From: Mesaphorura yosii
Taxonomy: Eukaryota; Arthropoda; Collembola; Poduromorpha; Tullbergiidae
Direction of reading: 5' to 3'
DNA length: 64,000 nucleotides
NCBI GenBank assembly: GCA_009869945.1
Contig: WIXG01000048.1
Span: 186,001-250,000 of the forward strand
Shown here: piece by piece, positions 27,101 through 41,600 of the stretch
Position numbering within the stretch: the stretch's first letter is position 1
Layout: each line of letters begins with the position of its first letter
Notes under the pieces: model-generated
The model's input: the letters and a program-made list of their open reading frames with translations, nothing else
What the model was told of the DNA's origin: nothing
Database searches by the model: none
Program-made: the position numbers and the translations under genes

Positions 27101-30100
27101 CCCCAGCATCTCAGAGTCAACTTTTTCTTCGCTGCCTGCGTTGAACTTTTATAAAAAGGATTTGTCATAATGACACATTGGTTGCACGAATATCATCAAC
27201 CATGATGTTGCTCTCATAAAAAGTGAGACACAGATGTTTTAGAGTCGATTGGATTCCTTTAGAGATTTTTTCATCTCCTTTCCCTGCCTCTGCCTTGTTC
27301 ATCTGTGTTTTGGCTTGTCAGGATACACAAGTGCTAATTTCTTCACCCTGGAATAAATTTGAAATGACTGCTCATTTCTAATCTTTCTGAGTGCGAAAAC
27401 CACGAAACATCTCCACTATAACTCACACTCTTCGTGCGCCGCATAACATGTGCGAGGATGAAGGCTGCATCCATGAAGCCTCACTTTTGCTCACATCAGT
27501 CTCATCTCGTCGTCTCCTCGCACATTTTATATCCGTCATCAGTATTCTCAGCCTCAGGTCTCGTCCCGAATTTCTCCCTCCACCAGTAAAAATGCGCGTT
27601 TGCTTGTCTGTGCTGGACCATTAATTCAAAACTTTTCAAAACAATTCAAAATCTCCTTCGATTTATAAATCGTTCTTTTTCCATTATTTAAACGTGCTCC
27701 AATACTTAACAAGCTTGCGGTATAATGCTCCTCCGACAAATTGTATCTCTGCATAAGGCACCTGATGGTGAAATCAAGTATTATGTGCAGTTCGAAACAT
27801 CCCGAAATTCGTTTAAAAATGCATTATGCAAAATATTTCACAGGCAGTCGGGGTTATCACGTATTGTAATCATTGAAACCTTCCAGAGCACGTGATCAAG
27901 GAAACATTTACGAGTCCTGTCCGAGCCATTCATTAAGTTGAGGCGAACTTTGGCTCGTGCCAATCTACATCTTCGTTAACGACGTGGGGGTAGCACATTG
28001 TTGAGTGCGATTTCAATCCAATGCACGAGACATCCGCACGGTCGTGGAAACGCATGAACTCGATACAGCACACAAGATCCGTGAGGGGAGAACATATTGC
28101 TTGAAATATGGAATTAGATTACAGTGCAAAGTTCTCAGCCCCATGCAAATGAGACTAATGTGAAATCGATGAAAATAAAAAATATAGACCAAAGGAGACG
28201 ACGCGAAGGAGAAGTGTGGTAAAAGGAAATGAATTAAGAAATCATACATTATAGTCACACCAATATCAGACACACCACGTCCACGTTTCAAGGAAGTGGG
28301 AAACGACTTAAATTGAATTGCATATTTATCGTGCACAGAATTTACATGGGAAACTATGACGTTCACGTTCGTCGGGCATGGAATTAAAAGATCGAGAGTG
28401 CGCGTCTGACATGAGATGAAGACGCTGACGAGAAAACGTGCAAGAAAACGAGAGAAGTATTGCATTTCGGGCTTATTTCTGAAAGAACTTCCCTACACGT
28501 TATTGCAGGGAATAATTTAATATGGGAATGGAAAGTAGAGAAGAAAGTGAAAAGCATTAAAATTTAATCTGTAGCTTTTGGCAAACGCCAAAGTATGACT
28601 GAGGTGGGGCTTTGGCACTGCTGGAACGGTGCGGTGTTAGAGTGAAAATGAAAAGCAGGCGAAACCGATTTTCCGTGTTTCTACAAGACTTGTTATAACT
28701 TTTGAATGTTTGGAAAAGAAGAAGTATTTGGAATCGCATATTAATCAAATGGAATTTGGCATGTGCAATATCGGTCTGCATACAAATATGCTGTCACTAC
28801 ACCGCATGATTAATGACAGAAGAATATGATTTTATAGAAATTTCTCTCTATTTTTTACTACCCTCAGAACACTCTCTATTGAATCATTGTCGTTTGTGGG
28901 ACATAAATTAAAATTTGCTTTGTGTGCTGTTTATATACGATAAACCACTGATATTTTCCGAGCACAAGTCGACGGCGGCGGTGGCAGGCGCGGAATGAAA
29001 GCAAGAAAAAAGGAGAGATAGGGAGCATAAAAAACACTGCCAGAGTTGTGAGCAGTGTGTGCGAGGAGAAAGGAGACAGACACAGTTTCAACTTAAAAAG
29101 AGAATGACATCAACTTTCTGCGGAAGATTGATGTGTAGCACATGGCACGTCGACGAATTCGAATCCAACGTTTCATTGTGCGCCGTTCTGTTTAGATAGA
29201 CACAGAAACTAATCTACCTTTTCAATACACCAAATGTACTAATATCATTACTCCGACTGTAATACTATCCCATGACTTTTCATTTTCGACTCGTCTCAAT
29301 TCGGCCGACCGTCCCCACCAGAATCTCATTACAATTCGATCTGTCACCGCATTTCTCCGGCTGCAGGAAACGGCCCGACTCAGCGAGGCATTCAACGCGC
29401 GCACCGGTAAAAGAGATGTGCGAGATACATGTTTTAGACTGCAAGTGTGGTCACTTGGTAGGGAGTTAAAGCCGGGTTAGCTGCAGGGTTTCATTTCTTA
29501 TCTCCTCTGAACTGGTTCGGTAATTCGTTAATGGAAAGCAGGTTGAATTTCTACTGAGTTTATGATTATTGATTATAATCTTTAGCCTTTCCATTCTTTC
29601 TTTTCATACTAAATGAAAGCGACAGAATTGCCAGTTAAATGAATTCAGATCGGAAATAAGTTTCTCCTGCTTTTTGTGGAGTGAAATGTCAACTCTTTTC
29701 ATCCTCAAAGCCCTAATGCATATCGTGATTAGAGACTGGAAATGAGCGAGAATATGAAAGAGTGATTATTGATCAGTTTTTCTCATATTATTAATACGGA
29801 AGGTATTTCGCCGTTCCTCATTTGGCTGCATTACGGCGACTGACGTCAAGAGGAGCGTTATGGAGAGAAGAACAACAAGAAAATAAAGAACGGAAGTCTG
29901 AGGCTTTTCTTTTCTCTCATTTCGATGGAAAGCAAAAACACAGCGGTTGAAAGAAAATATGAGGCAAACGACAATGGCTCTTTCTTCTATTTCAACTTAA
30001 TTTTACTTAGGCGCAGTTTGCCGACTGCCGCAGTCGCTGCTGATGGTGTGACAACAAAGCATGCAAAATATTGTGAAAGCTTTTTATGTCTGAGATTTCT

Positions 30101-33100
30101 TTTTCATAATCATAATAAGAAAGAGTCCAAAGAAAATCAACTTTATACATTTATTATTTTGCGGATTTCCCCGTTTTAATAGGGTTTCTTTTTCTTATGC
30201 TTCGTTGCTGTTCCTGTCAAACATCATCTATCCCAGTTGCGATTCCCCACATAAAACTTAATATTACACTTTGGACGTATCTCTGCCTTCCTTACAATGG
30301 GTATTTACATACACAATATGGAATGCTCGGCGGAGGAATGATCCGATTCTGGCATTAATCATTCTTTGACAGCAGCAACTCTTTGCAAGAGAATCGCATC
30401 CATCAACCATGCAAAGACTTCTCTTCGCCTCTTCCATTTCTCGCTGGATGGATTTTTTTCTCTCCGCGCCCGGAGAAGAAAGTGCAGAGAAACACTTTTC
30501 CCATTCGACATTTTTATCATGGACCAAATTGACAGCCGCTCGTCTTGATTTGATTCGTCCATTCACCACTTTCGCTAATTCAATATGTTTTCTCCCATTT
30601 TAGCCTTACATCTTCATAGATGCCGCGTAGAATCTTGTGGTAGCTATTTGTCCATCAATGGCTCGGTTCCTTGAAAGCATTGTCCCTTCCCTGGGCAATG
30701 GAATGGAGTTCGGGTAGAATATCCAAGCCAAAAACTTGAAATGGTGAAATGGAAAGAAAGATAGAAAGAGAAGGTTGAGTTACTGAAAAGGTATTCTGAA
30801 TGTCAACAATGGAGTGGCCACGAAGATGTGGCTATTATTTTGGTCCTAATCTAAATATAACGTGGGTTTTGTACGGGGAAGAGGCGAGCATGGAAGGGAG
30901 GTCGGAAATGATGTGCGAGCTGAGCAAAAGAGTGGCAACCTCAGCTTCATCCATCTGCTGCTTAAATATACACGTATATCTATCTATTCGGAGAGTCAAT
31001 ACTTTGACATTAATGCATATGACATATGGAATTACCTCTTTCCATTTTCGGTGTTATCTACAAGTAAGCTCGTTTTTTAAAAAATAATAAAAGAAGCATA
31101 CGGAGGCTGGGAGAATGATGAAGAAAAACTGTGAGAGAGTAAAAAACTCCAGAAGCTTGATAGTCTCATAAAAGCTATCTTCCATGAGTCAGAATCCATC
31201 TGTGCGATATTGATAAAATTTGAAAAATGGTTATTTACACTGCAGCTTCTACGCCCGCGTCAATGGCACTCGGAGAAAATCATAATTTCCATTTCCTGTG
31301 TAAATATATACCGACTTTTTTTAGCTCTTGCTTTCAGTTTCTTTCTGTTTTTTTAAATGGGGGCTGCATGCATCATTATTTATCATACGAATTGAGAATA
31401 TTTCGCTCCGCCGCCGTTGTCGTCATTTAATACCAAAATAAAAAATATGCTTTCAACCACGAAACTACTTTTCCCACCCGACACCTTATTATTATTATTC
31501 ACATTTTTGTCTCTGCTCCTCAGCCTCTCATTCGTTATTCCTGACTTGTTCATTTCTCCGCACGCACGTCGTTCCGTTTAACCGTAATATAATCAGTCTG
31601 TCAAGTACGCGCTGGAATTACGGCAGACGGCTCCGCGCGCTCCTGATTACCATCCTCACCTCGTTACTTAACACACGACCCCAAGTGCCGCAGCGCAGCC
31701 GAGAGAGCCGTGCATTTCTCTCACCTCATCTGCTCTCGCGCATTACTTGTCATACTTAGGCACTCGACAAATTCCATACATAAATTATAAAGTCTGCTTC
31801 CAGCTTACATGACCCTTGGGATTAGTACTTTCACATGTACTCTCAAAATCCACCATGCCATTACGCTACATTTTTTACTCCACTCGCTTTACACCCTTCG
31901 TTGATTGCCAATCCGATTTATCATCTCACTTATGAAGTCGACGAATCCTTTGCGGTGAACCACTCTTCCTACAAAAATTCATAATAAATGCACCAGACAT
32001 GAGCATCATATGCAGCTATAAAATCTGCTACGCCTCACGCACCCACATGTTTCCAATTCCAAGGACTCCCGTGATTAAGTCTCAGTTCTAAATCAAACAA
32101 TAATACAGACATAAAGCATATTCAGACTGACCAGGCAAAACTGCATGAAACTACTTCAAGAATCAAGACAAATTCTACCGTGTTCAGATTATTCGGCGTA
32201 AATGTAAAGTCGCAAACATTGCGTTAATCCCAAACGAGAAGAAACTAGTTTTCAATCTGGCTAGATGAATCGCAAACCCGTGAGAAAATGTATTTTATCT
32301 GGTCATTGATTTCGTTCAAGTGTGAAAGAGGCGAAGTCATTTAATTTCCAACAACAGTTTACTTCCCAAAATATTTGCTTCGGCCTATTGGCGTAACCGT
32401 AAACCGTAACTACTCTTTGCTTGGTACTGATTAATTTAAATAAATTCACAGTTCCGAATTTCAAAAGTTCAAATTTAGAATAATTTTGAAGACAAAGGAA
32501 GGAACATTCGGAATATTCTTACAGACGAAGACGTAAAAGAATTGGTGCGCGAAAGCCTCTTTTCTCTTGAAGGCATACAATCTTCCCTCTGGTATGAGTC
32601 GGAGAAAACATCTCGCCACGTCTCTTTTTGAGGCACTAAGCGCTCCTCTTTGTTCAACAATGTAGAGAAGAGCGGTTGTAGCCGCGAAGGTGCAGGTGTC
32701 TCTTGAGTCTGCTTTGCTCGATTGTCGTATTGCTCCCTGTGTTAATCTAATCACAATGCAAGCTGCATATTGATCAAGTTTCCGACGGATTGACTACTAC
32801 TAGCAAAATGTAATAGATACAATTCTATTTTGCATCTCATTTCCATAAAAATGATGGACTGCGATATTCGGGCACACAACTTCAATGTCAATGTAATGAC
32901 AATTGCCGAAAATTATGTTTTTCTTCTTTCCGAGGCAGAGTCGAGCAAACTCTACGATCCGAAATCTTGCGATTGAATTTCCTACGATTCTCTGTGCTTT
33001 TTCTTCCTGATGTGATGCAGAAATTTAACTAATTGACCGTGACTTATCACAGGTTGGAAATGCTTGGCTGACGTTCCCTTTTTCTTCTTATATTCATCAA

Positions 33101-35214
33101 TAAAAAAAGTCAGTCCGCGCGCTTATTCTATCCTCATTTTCCTAAGACTTCTAAGAATAATTCCTTTAACCGTAAGCATGAGTCTTATGCATTCAGAAAT
33201 ATTGTCGGCGCTTTTGAGCCCATTTTATTTCAGACGTCCCAATAACCACATGCAGTACCGGTAAAAAGTGCACTTGCACATGCGTTCACCGAGTGTATGG
33301 CTGTTCATTGTGATTTGTCATTCGTGTGTTTATTACCATATCATTTCTTACTTAACACATTCGAATTCGAATAGGATTATTTCCTTTGTGAAAAGACACC
33401 GATCCCAGGTCGCTAAGCCCTAATCTGCTCTTAACCTTCGAGTTTTAAGTCATTCCTGCTAAAATCATGTTTTACCTCAAACGTGATTACAATGTCCGAA
33501 CAGATGTCAGCCAACAAATGCGGTGCTGCTCTTCCTGACCGCGTCAAATTCGACTGATTTGTCACACTCGTGACTTGGATTTGTTCCTTGGTGAACTAAG
33601 TGCTAATTATATACTAAACCCAATTTCAACTTGAATAATTATATAGTAAGCAAATTTTGGAGACGAAAAAAGTCACAGCTACTTCAAAGTTTCGGTGAGA
33701 ATTTAATTGATTAACTTACACCTGCGATGTCCGACTCGTTCTAGTCTGGCCATTTCTCTACCGAGTGAGTTCACGTTGAGTCCGAAGCAGGTTGATTTGC
33801 ATATGCGTACCCTAAATAAGGAGTACACGAAGGGAAGATAATTTTATCGTTGTTGATACTCACCTCGGTCCGTATTTGGTATTATGGTTAAGTCAGTATC
33901 AGAAACTGAAGAAACAGTCAGGTGATAGACGAAGGACGTATGAGAACCGGAATGAAATATCTCGCCAGAAATAAAAGTGTCTAATTACTGTGATTGAGGT
34001 TCTCATTTCGGCATATCTCCGCCAATAAAATTCATCTTGGCTCCTTCAAAGCTTCCATTCCAAGTGACGGCAAGTCGCCCTATTTCAGGACTATGATCAC
34101 GACTAGTGCCCTGGAAATTTTAATAGAATGAGTGCGAACGCTGTTATCTTGTCTGCGCTGTGCAAGAAATCATTGTATTTCCATTTATTTTATACACTTT
34201 TGATTGTTGACGGTATTATTGTTAATGCAGAGTAATACGGTCGCACAGGGAGAAATAAGGCTGGAAAAGTAGTTTTAAATGCAAGGTGAGAATCTGTTCT
34301 CCGATGAGGTCCATCGGTCTTCGTTTTCTCATCAAGTGCGGGTGACGGATGCGATCGCAAATGCTGAAGCAAGACGAAGGTCTCTGGCATGATTCTTCGT
34401 TTATAACTCGGAGAATAAAATTGATGCTGAATTCATCTTGAAGCATGCATCGATGGTTCGGTCGAGATAGAGCCAGCCGAGCCGAGGAGGGAGGAGGTGA
34501 AGTGAATGGAGTGAAAGACAGGACATTCAGGTAAGAATAATGGAAAAGGTAAAAAATTCATTTTGAGGTACAAATAATAATGATGCAGTGGAGTGCCGTG
34601 CTTCACTGTGCCGTGCAGTATAAATAAAAGGCCTGGAGCATCAAACGAGAAAAATTTCTTCGCAGGTAAGAACCTCTTTAAAGGTTTCTTCTGTACCACT
34701 GCATTAATATTATCGTGATTGCTGCACAGAGCCCATTATTGCACTCCTGACGAAGAAAAAGAAGTTGAACCAGCAGCAGAAGGATTCCTACACGCTACCC
34801 CAATGTCGAGTGCAGTGTAAGTACAACCTGAGCATCGCCGTACTCATTATTTGGTGCCATTAACTTTATCCAAGAAAATTATTTTGTGTACAAGCAGTTT
34901 CTCCGAAGCCATCGTGGTGAACGAAGCTCCTCTGTCAAGTGTGCGTGCGCATTGTTGTTCCTGCGTGGCTTCAGCAATCAAGTGTTCTGTTCTGTTTACT
35001 GCAAGGCGTCTCTGGCACATGAGCCTTCTTTTGGAGTGTCGAGACCGGTGGAGTGGCGGTTTTTGCCGCGTGCCTCCTTTGACAGCCAGCGAAACTGCAA
35101 CTGTGTTGTGTCAAAATGTGAGAAATGTGCGAATAATTTCGGCGCATGAAAATGCCGACAGAATGAAGTACATGACTTCGGCGCGTCGTTTCCATTCCTA
35201 ATCTTGTGACAACA

Positions 35215-35223
35215 ATGTCTTGA
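35215..35223 (+). promoter_or_regulatory. Two-codon upstream ORF ahead of the ds start
   Basis: ATG TCT TGA ends 14 bases before the chosen ds start codon at 35238 and is in another frame. If the mature 5' leader includes it, ribosomes would have to scan past it or reinitiate, which could lower Dachsous translation. That it is transcribed is inferred, because the ds transcription start is not visible. Confidence 0.4.
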
Positions 35224-35237
35224 ATACGACGGTACAC

Positions 35238-35657
35238 ATGGCGTGGACAGCCAACAAGAGTGCGAGAATTACTGCCACGATGAGGATGTTCCAGCTCCTG
35301 TTGTGGCTGTTCATACTTCCCTGTGCGCAGAAGGGAGGTCGAGTGGTCCATGCAGAAGTCATTCAAGAGTTTGAGATTTCCGAAGGCGTTCCAATCGGGA
35401 CCAGAATCGGATTTATAGGCAACCAAATGAGTTCTCCGAGTGCTGACAGTTCGCTACTAACCTCGTCATCACTGTCTTACTTGATTGTACCAGTGCCGGG
35501 TAGTTCAGTGGAGACAGATTTGAGTATCGATCAGAGCAGTGGCGAAATTCGGACTAAAGTGGAGTTGGACAGGGAAACTAGGGACTTGTATTCGCTGGTC
35601 GCGATTCCAAAAACCGGCGAACATGTGCGAGTGATTATCAGAGTTCGTGATGTCAAT
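35238..35657 (+). CDS. ds: ds exon 1: signal peptide and cadherin repeat 1
   Basis: Encodes residues 1-140: the N-terminal extension, hydrophobic FQLLLWLFILPCA, then repeat 1 with the ELDRETRDLYSLVA strand region. It ends in RVRDVN at the donor AAT|GTAAGT, phase 0. Confidence 0.9.
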
Positions 35658-38600
35658 GTAAGTGCCCAAGTTCTTATTCAGCTCATGGTCATTTTGTTCA
35701 CAAAGCTCTAAATTTAAACATGTGCTAATCGTTTGCAGGACAACGCGCCAGAATTCCCTTCCGCCATTGAGGTATGTCTCACATTTTACTGAGCTTCCAC
35801 GGACAATGCAATTTTACCTCTCCATGGCTCCGAAATCTAAACGGGAGGTTAAGGGAACTTGAGCCGAGTAAATAGTTGAACACTGCCGACTAAATTGGTC
35901 GAGGCTTACCTGACACTTTCAGTTTGGTTAATTTGAGTCCACACGCATAACCGCTAGCATATTCTGGGTAATTTTCGGACCTGATGACTATTTCGTATTT
36001 GCAGCACGTCGAATTTCCTGAGAACACTCCTCGCGACGTGAAGCGAACGCTGCAGCCGGCAAGAGACAAAGATCTTGGCCTGTACAACACTCAGCGCTAC
36101 GCGATTTCTGGTGGCAACGTGAACAATGCTTTTCGCTTGTCTTCACACCGTGAAAGAGATGGAATTCTGTACTTAGATCTCCAGGTGAATGGGTTCCTGG
36201 ATCGAGAAACCACACCGCATTACAATTTGCTCATTGAAGGTTTTGATGGAGGAAATCCACAACTGAAGGGCTCAATGACAGTTCACGTTACAATACAAGG
36301 TTTGTAAACCACATTTACAAAATATTAACAATAATAACATCAACATCGGAAGGAACGATAATCTTCCTGAGACGAAAACGACCAGTTACGGTTAAAGTAG
36401 GCAGTTGAAAGTGCAGAATAGATTAAGGCCTTCGAGATTTGAGCCTCGAGTGCTTCAGTCTGAGAATGCATGACACTTCGTCTTCGTGTGTGCCGTTGCT
36501 GTTTCCACTCTCCACGTATCAACGTCCATGCGCATCTCATTGTTCGGCCAAATATTTAGAGTACAGTTGGGATCTTGTGGGTTTGATTCCTCCGAACACA
36601 AAAGCAGGAAGGGGTTAAAAGGTTTGACCATTTTTCATGTACGAATGTAAATCGCGCTTTGGCTCGGAACTGAAACTCAAGCTGAATTTGCCACAAATTC
36701 ATCGATTAGTAACCGCATGTTTGATGGCACTCGTGGAATAAACAGCTCATTTAAAGTGACAGAAGTAGGCAATCCGCTCGAATGCTCGCTTAGCACTTCA
36801 GATGGATCACTCACGTATCCGCTGGAGCCAGAAAGGAGGAAGCGGACAATTCCCTTAGAGGCTTTACTTGATTATTCCGTAAACATGAGGCTGAATTGCT
36901 TTTGTTTGTTGTTTAGATGTCAATGATAATTCCCCGGCGTGGTCTCAAGTAAGTTTTCCTTTTCATTCGCGTAAGCATGAGTTAATCCGCGAAAGGGTTG
37001 TGGATGTCTTAATGGATTATTTCGTATCAACAGAGCCGTTACTTCGCGACTGTGTCCGAGAATGCCACGATTGGGACGAAAGTGCTGCAAGTATTCGCCA
37101 CGGACACGGACGACGGCCCAAACGGACAAGTACTTTATTCTATAAATAGAAGACAATCAGACAAGGAGTCCGTGTTCAGCATCGACAAGAACACTGGCGT
37201 CATTTCCATCAATCGACCATTAGACTTTAAAAGCAAGGAGATTCATGAACTCGTCGTTGTGGCCAGAGACAACGGTGCACAGCCGCTCGAGACGACGGTG
37301 TTTGTGTCCATTCGTGTTATAAACGTAGTTGTTAATCAGCCTGTGATCTCCCTCGTGTTTCTGACTCATGACGGCACCCCGAAAGTGTCCGAAGCTTCCC
37401 AGCCCGGTGAATACGTCGCACGGGTCAACGTGCTGGAGGCCGACTCGAAGCAGGAGCACGTGTCCAATGTGAATGTGACCCTGCACGGTGGTCTAGGCCA
37501 CTTTGAACTTCTGACTCGCAATGGTGTCGTGTACGTGGTGATTTCGTCGAAGCAGTTGGACAGAGAAGTCTCGTCCAACCACACGCTGACGGTTGTAGCC
37601 TCGAACCAACAGGCCACGCTAAATACCTCGACGACATTCCAACTACAAATTCTAGATGTTAACGACAACAGGCCTACTTTCATATCTGAAGAGTTTCACG
37701 CAAGCGTCTTAGAAACTGCTCAGCCGGGAACATCTGTAATTCAAGTCACAGCCAACGGTAAGAACTCATAAATTATTGCCTTCAGTCTCATTAAAATTAT
37801 AAACAAGGTGCATTATTATGTGTTCGCATAAACTGAACAAGTCTTGACATGCAATGAAATTCCGATGCTCTCATTACCTTCGCATTATTGTCAATTTTGC
37901 GAATATAATCTATTAATTTGTAATTTATGGTCACCATGTCGACAGATGTTGACCTAGGCAACAACTCGCTCGTCACATACCAGCTCAAGTCGACCCCTGA
38001 CACCCACTCGCAGTGGTTCGAGATTGACACCAACACCGGCGTCATCACAACCAGAGAACTCATCGATTGTGAGACTGACCCCATGCCTCGTCTCACCATT
38101 GTGGCTAATGATCATGGGACGCCTGCTTTGTCATCCACCACGACAGTGTTCGTCCGTGTCATGAACGTGCAGGTAGGCGAAAGCGAAACGAACATGTCAC
38201 TCCAGAAGGGCTCAAGCTAATGACTTCGATTATGCTTTGCTAAATACGAGTGATCGTTTTTGTTTCAGAACGAGCCAATCTTCGATCACAGCTTCTACAA
38301 TGTGTCAGTTCCCGAGAACACACCGACCGGAAAATGCATTCTGAAGGTAAGTGCAAACAGAAATGTCAGTCTTGTTAGTCACACTCGAATGTGCGTTAAG
38401 TTGCGTGGAGAGTGAGAGCTTAGCAGGACTTGCGTATGCACGGGTTCATTTCATCTGTGCTGTTATCTGGTTGCATAATTCAGAGTTGAAACTGCAGTCG
38501 ATAAAAGTTTTATTCCTTCTTAATCTGTACACAGCGCATCATTAAGTGTGATATAAACCCTTAAAATGTCGAGTCGACAAGTGCGTGATTGCTTTCGATA

Positions 38601-41600
38601 CCGAGTTGCTGACTTGTTCCGTTCGTTAAGACTCGAAATTGGAAGTGAGAACCAGAATTAAAGATGCATGCTTCTTCTTCATGAATGTTTTCTTAATATC
38701 AACATTATTACGGTTGGGAAATAAATTTATACGAATCTCTCCACGAGAGACAAAAACAATCGTAATAATCAGTCTTCTGTACGTATCGCATGGAGAGCTG
38801 CATTTAAAGACGAGTCAGAGGTGATACCATTAGAAATGCATTGCTGCCAGCCATTTTATCAGGAAGAAAAAACCGGTTTAATTGGTAAGTACTTTATTAT
38901 TTATAAAAGAGGTTTCTGAGTCCGAGTTGGTCATCGCCGTTCAGCTCCGCTAATAGCGGAATGAAAGAAATGGTAAAAAGGTGTAGACAAGACACTTCTC
39001 ATTATTACTTGTTCGGGTTATAAAACAGACCTCTGCCGTCGAGTTGTCGTACGCGATCAGCTAGAGCGAAGGATTGAATCGAGAAGGGAGAAAGGACAAT
39101 GGGCAACGGACAAGACACAAGAACTCGCGAACGAGTCTTCTTGAAATAAAGCGAGGAAGGCAGAATTGTTGTTTGGGGTGGTTGAGGCCTTTAACAGATC
39201 CGGAGGATAGAATAACCGAGCAGGTAGATGCTTTGTGTCTGGCTGCTTCCCATCTTGTTCGACTCACCACCATCGCACCTCTCCACTTGTTCGCGTCCAC
39301 ATGTGGCTCCTCGAAGCAGACAAGTTATTTATAAATGCTACGAACCGCAGAAGCAAGTGCCCAAAGCCAAACCTCTGAGTTTGATTTTATGCAATCGAAT
39401 TCATTCAATTCGTCAGTCGTAATCCGAATGAAGGCATTCCAACTCCAGTAATGAACCGGCTAATAATTGCACTTCAAAATGAAGCAATTCTGAACTCAAT
39501 TTACGGTAATTTCTTCTTAATGCTTTGTTCGTGTTCAAATTTGCAGAAGTTGCTTCCTGAGGATAATTTCAGGCCTAATGGCAAAATCTCATTAAAACGA
39601 AATTGAATTGAGCAGAAAGAAATGAAAAAGCCATAAAATTGTCGTAAAAGTTAAAAAGTTACCTGCAAGCTGCAACCGGGGAGAATTCGCTCTTGCAACT
39701 CGCCTCCCTTCCATTGCATGACGTTCCATTATCATGTGAAGATGAGACAAGTTCAATAATCACTTTTTTCTTCAATTTACCGACAATTCGAAGAAGTGCT
39801 GTGATACGCAGAGCTCCGAGCATTGTGTCTCAGCAAATGATCGTGCTTAGTCAACTGTGTAGACAAATAATTTGTCGGATGAAATGGTAAAGCATAAAGA
39901 CTCTTTTTGTTCAATTGCTTTTCATACTCTTTGTCGCATCCCGTCGTGGGTTTCTGTTCTGGTTTGGGTACGACGATGGTTCACGACTGGGCTCAGTCAG
40001 TGGAAAAGGAAAGAACATAATTTCATAATTGCTGCTTGTGGCAAACTAAGATTTGTTCTCACAGTCAGTTTTCCAGCCGTCGTCGTCGTCACATAAATAC
40101 ATTTGTCATTGCGGTTGTGGATTTTGTCGGAACTTAATTGATTTCGAGGGCACAAAGGAAATTGGAAAGAGGAAAGGATGAGTCTCCTCTCCGACGATCT
40201 TTCTGTTTGTTCACAAACTTGGAGAAGATCTGAGGAAGCAATTAACGTGATCTCTCTCATTTTGGCTTGTTTAAATATTTATACTCTTAATAGTGGATTA
40301 ACATCGTCAGCATACGCGTAAGCATTCGAATTCCTTACTTAATTCATAGCCAAATATTGGCAGACTTTGCAACTGAGCCTGTTTGTGTTTGTCCAAGAAC
40401 CTTTGCGTGCGCCGTCCTCGTAAGGACCATGAGTTCCTGGAGCGCTGATTGGTGGAAGGCAAGTTTTCGTGGCAGGGATGCAAAATTTCCGCCAAAGAGA
40501 AAAGTGCCATCTCATAAATGAGCGGCGGTTAAGATTAGGTTTCTTATGACTTTCAACATTGGGGTCACAGACAAAGCTATTCACGGTCGTAAAATATTCG
40601 GCTCAATTTCTTTTCGGGTGGGAGATGTTTTGATATAATTATGGAAAATTCAGAGGGATCTTTATGATTCCATACTGTTTTATGACTTCGAGAGCCGACA
40701 GAAACAACTCATCACCACCACATCCTTCTCTGTGTGATGTGCCGCCTTTGCCCGCTCCTCTGCGAACAAGGCATCCACTCTTGTTTTGTTAATTTGCAAC
40801 ATCCGAAGCGATTGTCTAGTCATCGCACTCGCTTCAATTTGTCTGGGAATGCGAAGGGCAAGCGTGAACAAATTGGGCAGATGCAATCGGTCAAAACGTG
40901 CGAGTTCACTGGTTTTATTTCTGTTGTTAATCCAGCTGGAGGACTCTTAGCACAGCGGTGTGCAGGGATTAGGGACAGTGTTGAGTGCAACGCAGACCTT
41001 GAACGAAAGAAGACTCGCTCAACTTGTGGCTTTGGTTTGGGTTTTCGAGACAAGGTCCGCCGACTCGATTTTTCGAAGAAAATAGGAGCTCACTTAAACG
41101 AAATGGAAAAGCACGACAAGTATAATGGAAATAATTGTACTGCAAGCGTTCTGAAATTTTCTGGAAGAACCTAAAAATGGGCAGTGCCAAGTCCAAAGTA
41201 CCTGGCATTCTCGCATTGTAATAAAAAAGATAATAATACGAAGGAGAAAGGCAGGCAGAATGGGTTCAGACACGACGCAGTGGCTGTTGAGGTATAACAA
41301 ATGAGAAAGAGATTCGTACCATTTTCACATATTTTCATGCAGCGAACGACCGAGCGCACAATGGAACAACGTGTTGTGGATCAGAAAATAGACTTCTCTC
41401 TAAGTGTGTAGTTGTGTACGTACTTTATTGTTGTTGTTGTGTGTAGCCGTCGTAATAATAGTGAGGAAACTGGTGGAATGGAAAGGTATCATGTACGACC
41501 AAATAAAGAAGATGTAGGCTCGGATTTAAACAATCTGAGAAGGCTATAATTGTACGGGAAGCGCATGAAAGTTCTCCAGAGAGGAGAAGGTGAGCGTCTT

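Larger units (their letters stand above)
13736..35237. other. Intergenic interval between divergent dac and ds; no supported gene
   Basis: About 21.5 kb lie between the dac exon and the first coding exon of ds. Open frames here reach at most 230 codons, have skewed Ser/Cys/Phe-rich composition and no recognisable domain, and none joins into a convincing spliced gene. The DNA just upstream of the dac exon (13886-13955) contains several TAATTA/TTAATT cores, the kind bound by homeodomain proteins, but this is common in AT-rich DNA. Promoters and 5' UTR exons of both genes must lie in or near this interval; I could not place them from sequence alone. Donor-like sites at 34663 and 34819 could belong to ds 5' UTR exons. 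Confidence 0.55.

Noticed and set aside
28013..28465. 150-codon minus-strand open frame
   Set aside because: Hydrophobic, low-complexity translation with no recognised motif or partner exon.
36570..36600. B-box-like GGGTTTGATTCC
   Set aside because: No A box or cloverleaf upstream; it lies inside ds intron 3.
40734..41174. 146-codon open frame inside ds intron 7
   Set aside because: ds reads correctly from exon 7 to exon 8 without it, and its translation matches nothing I recognise.
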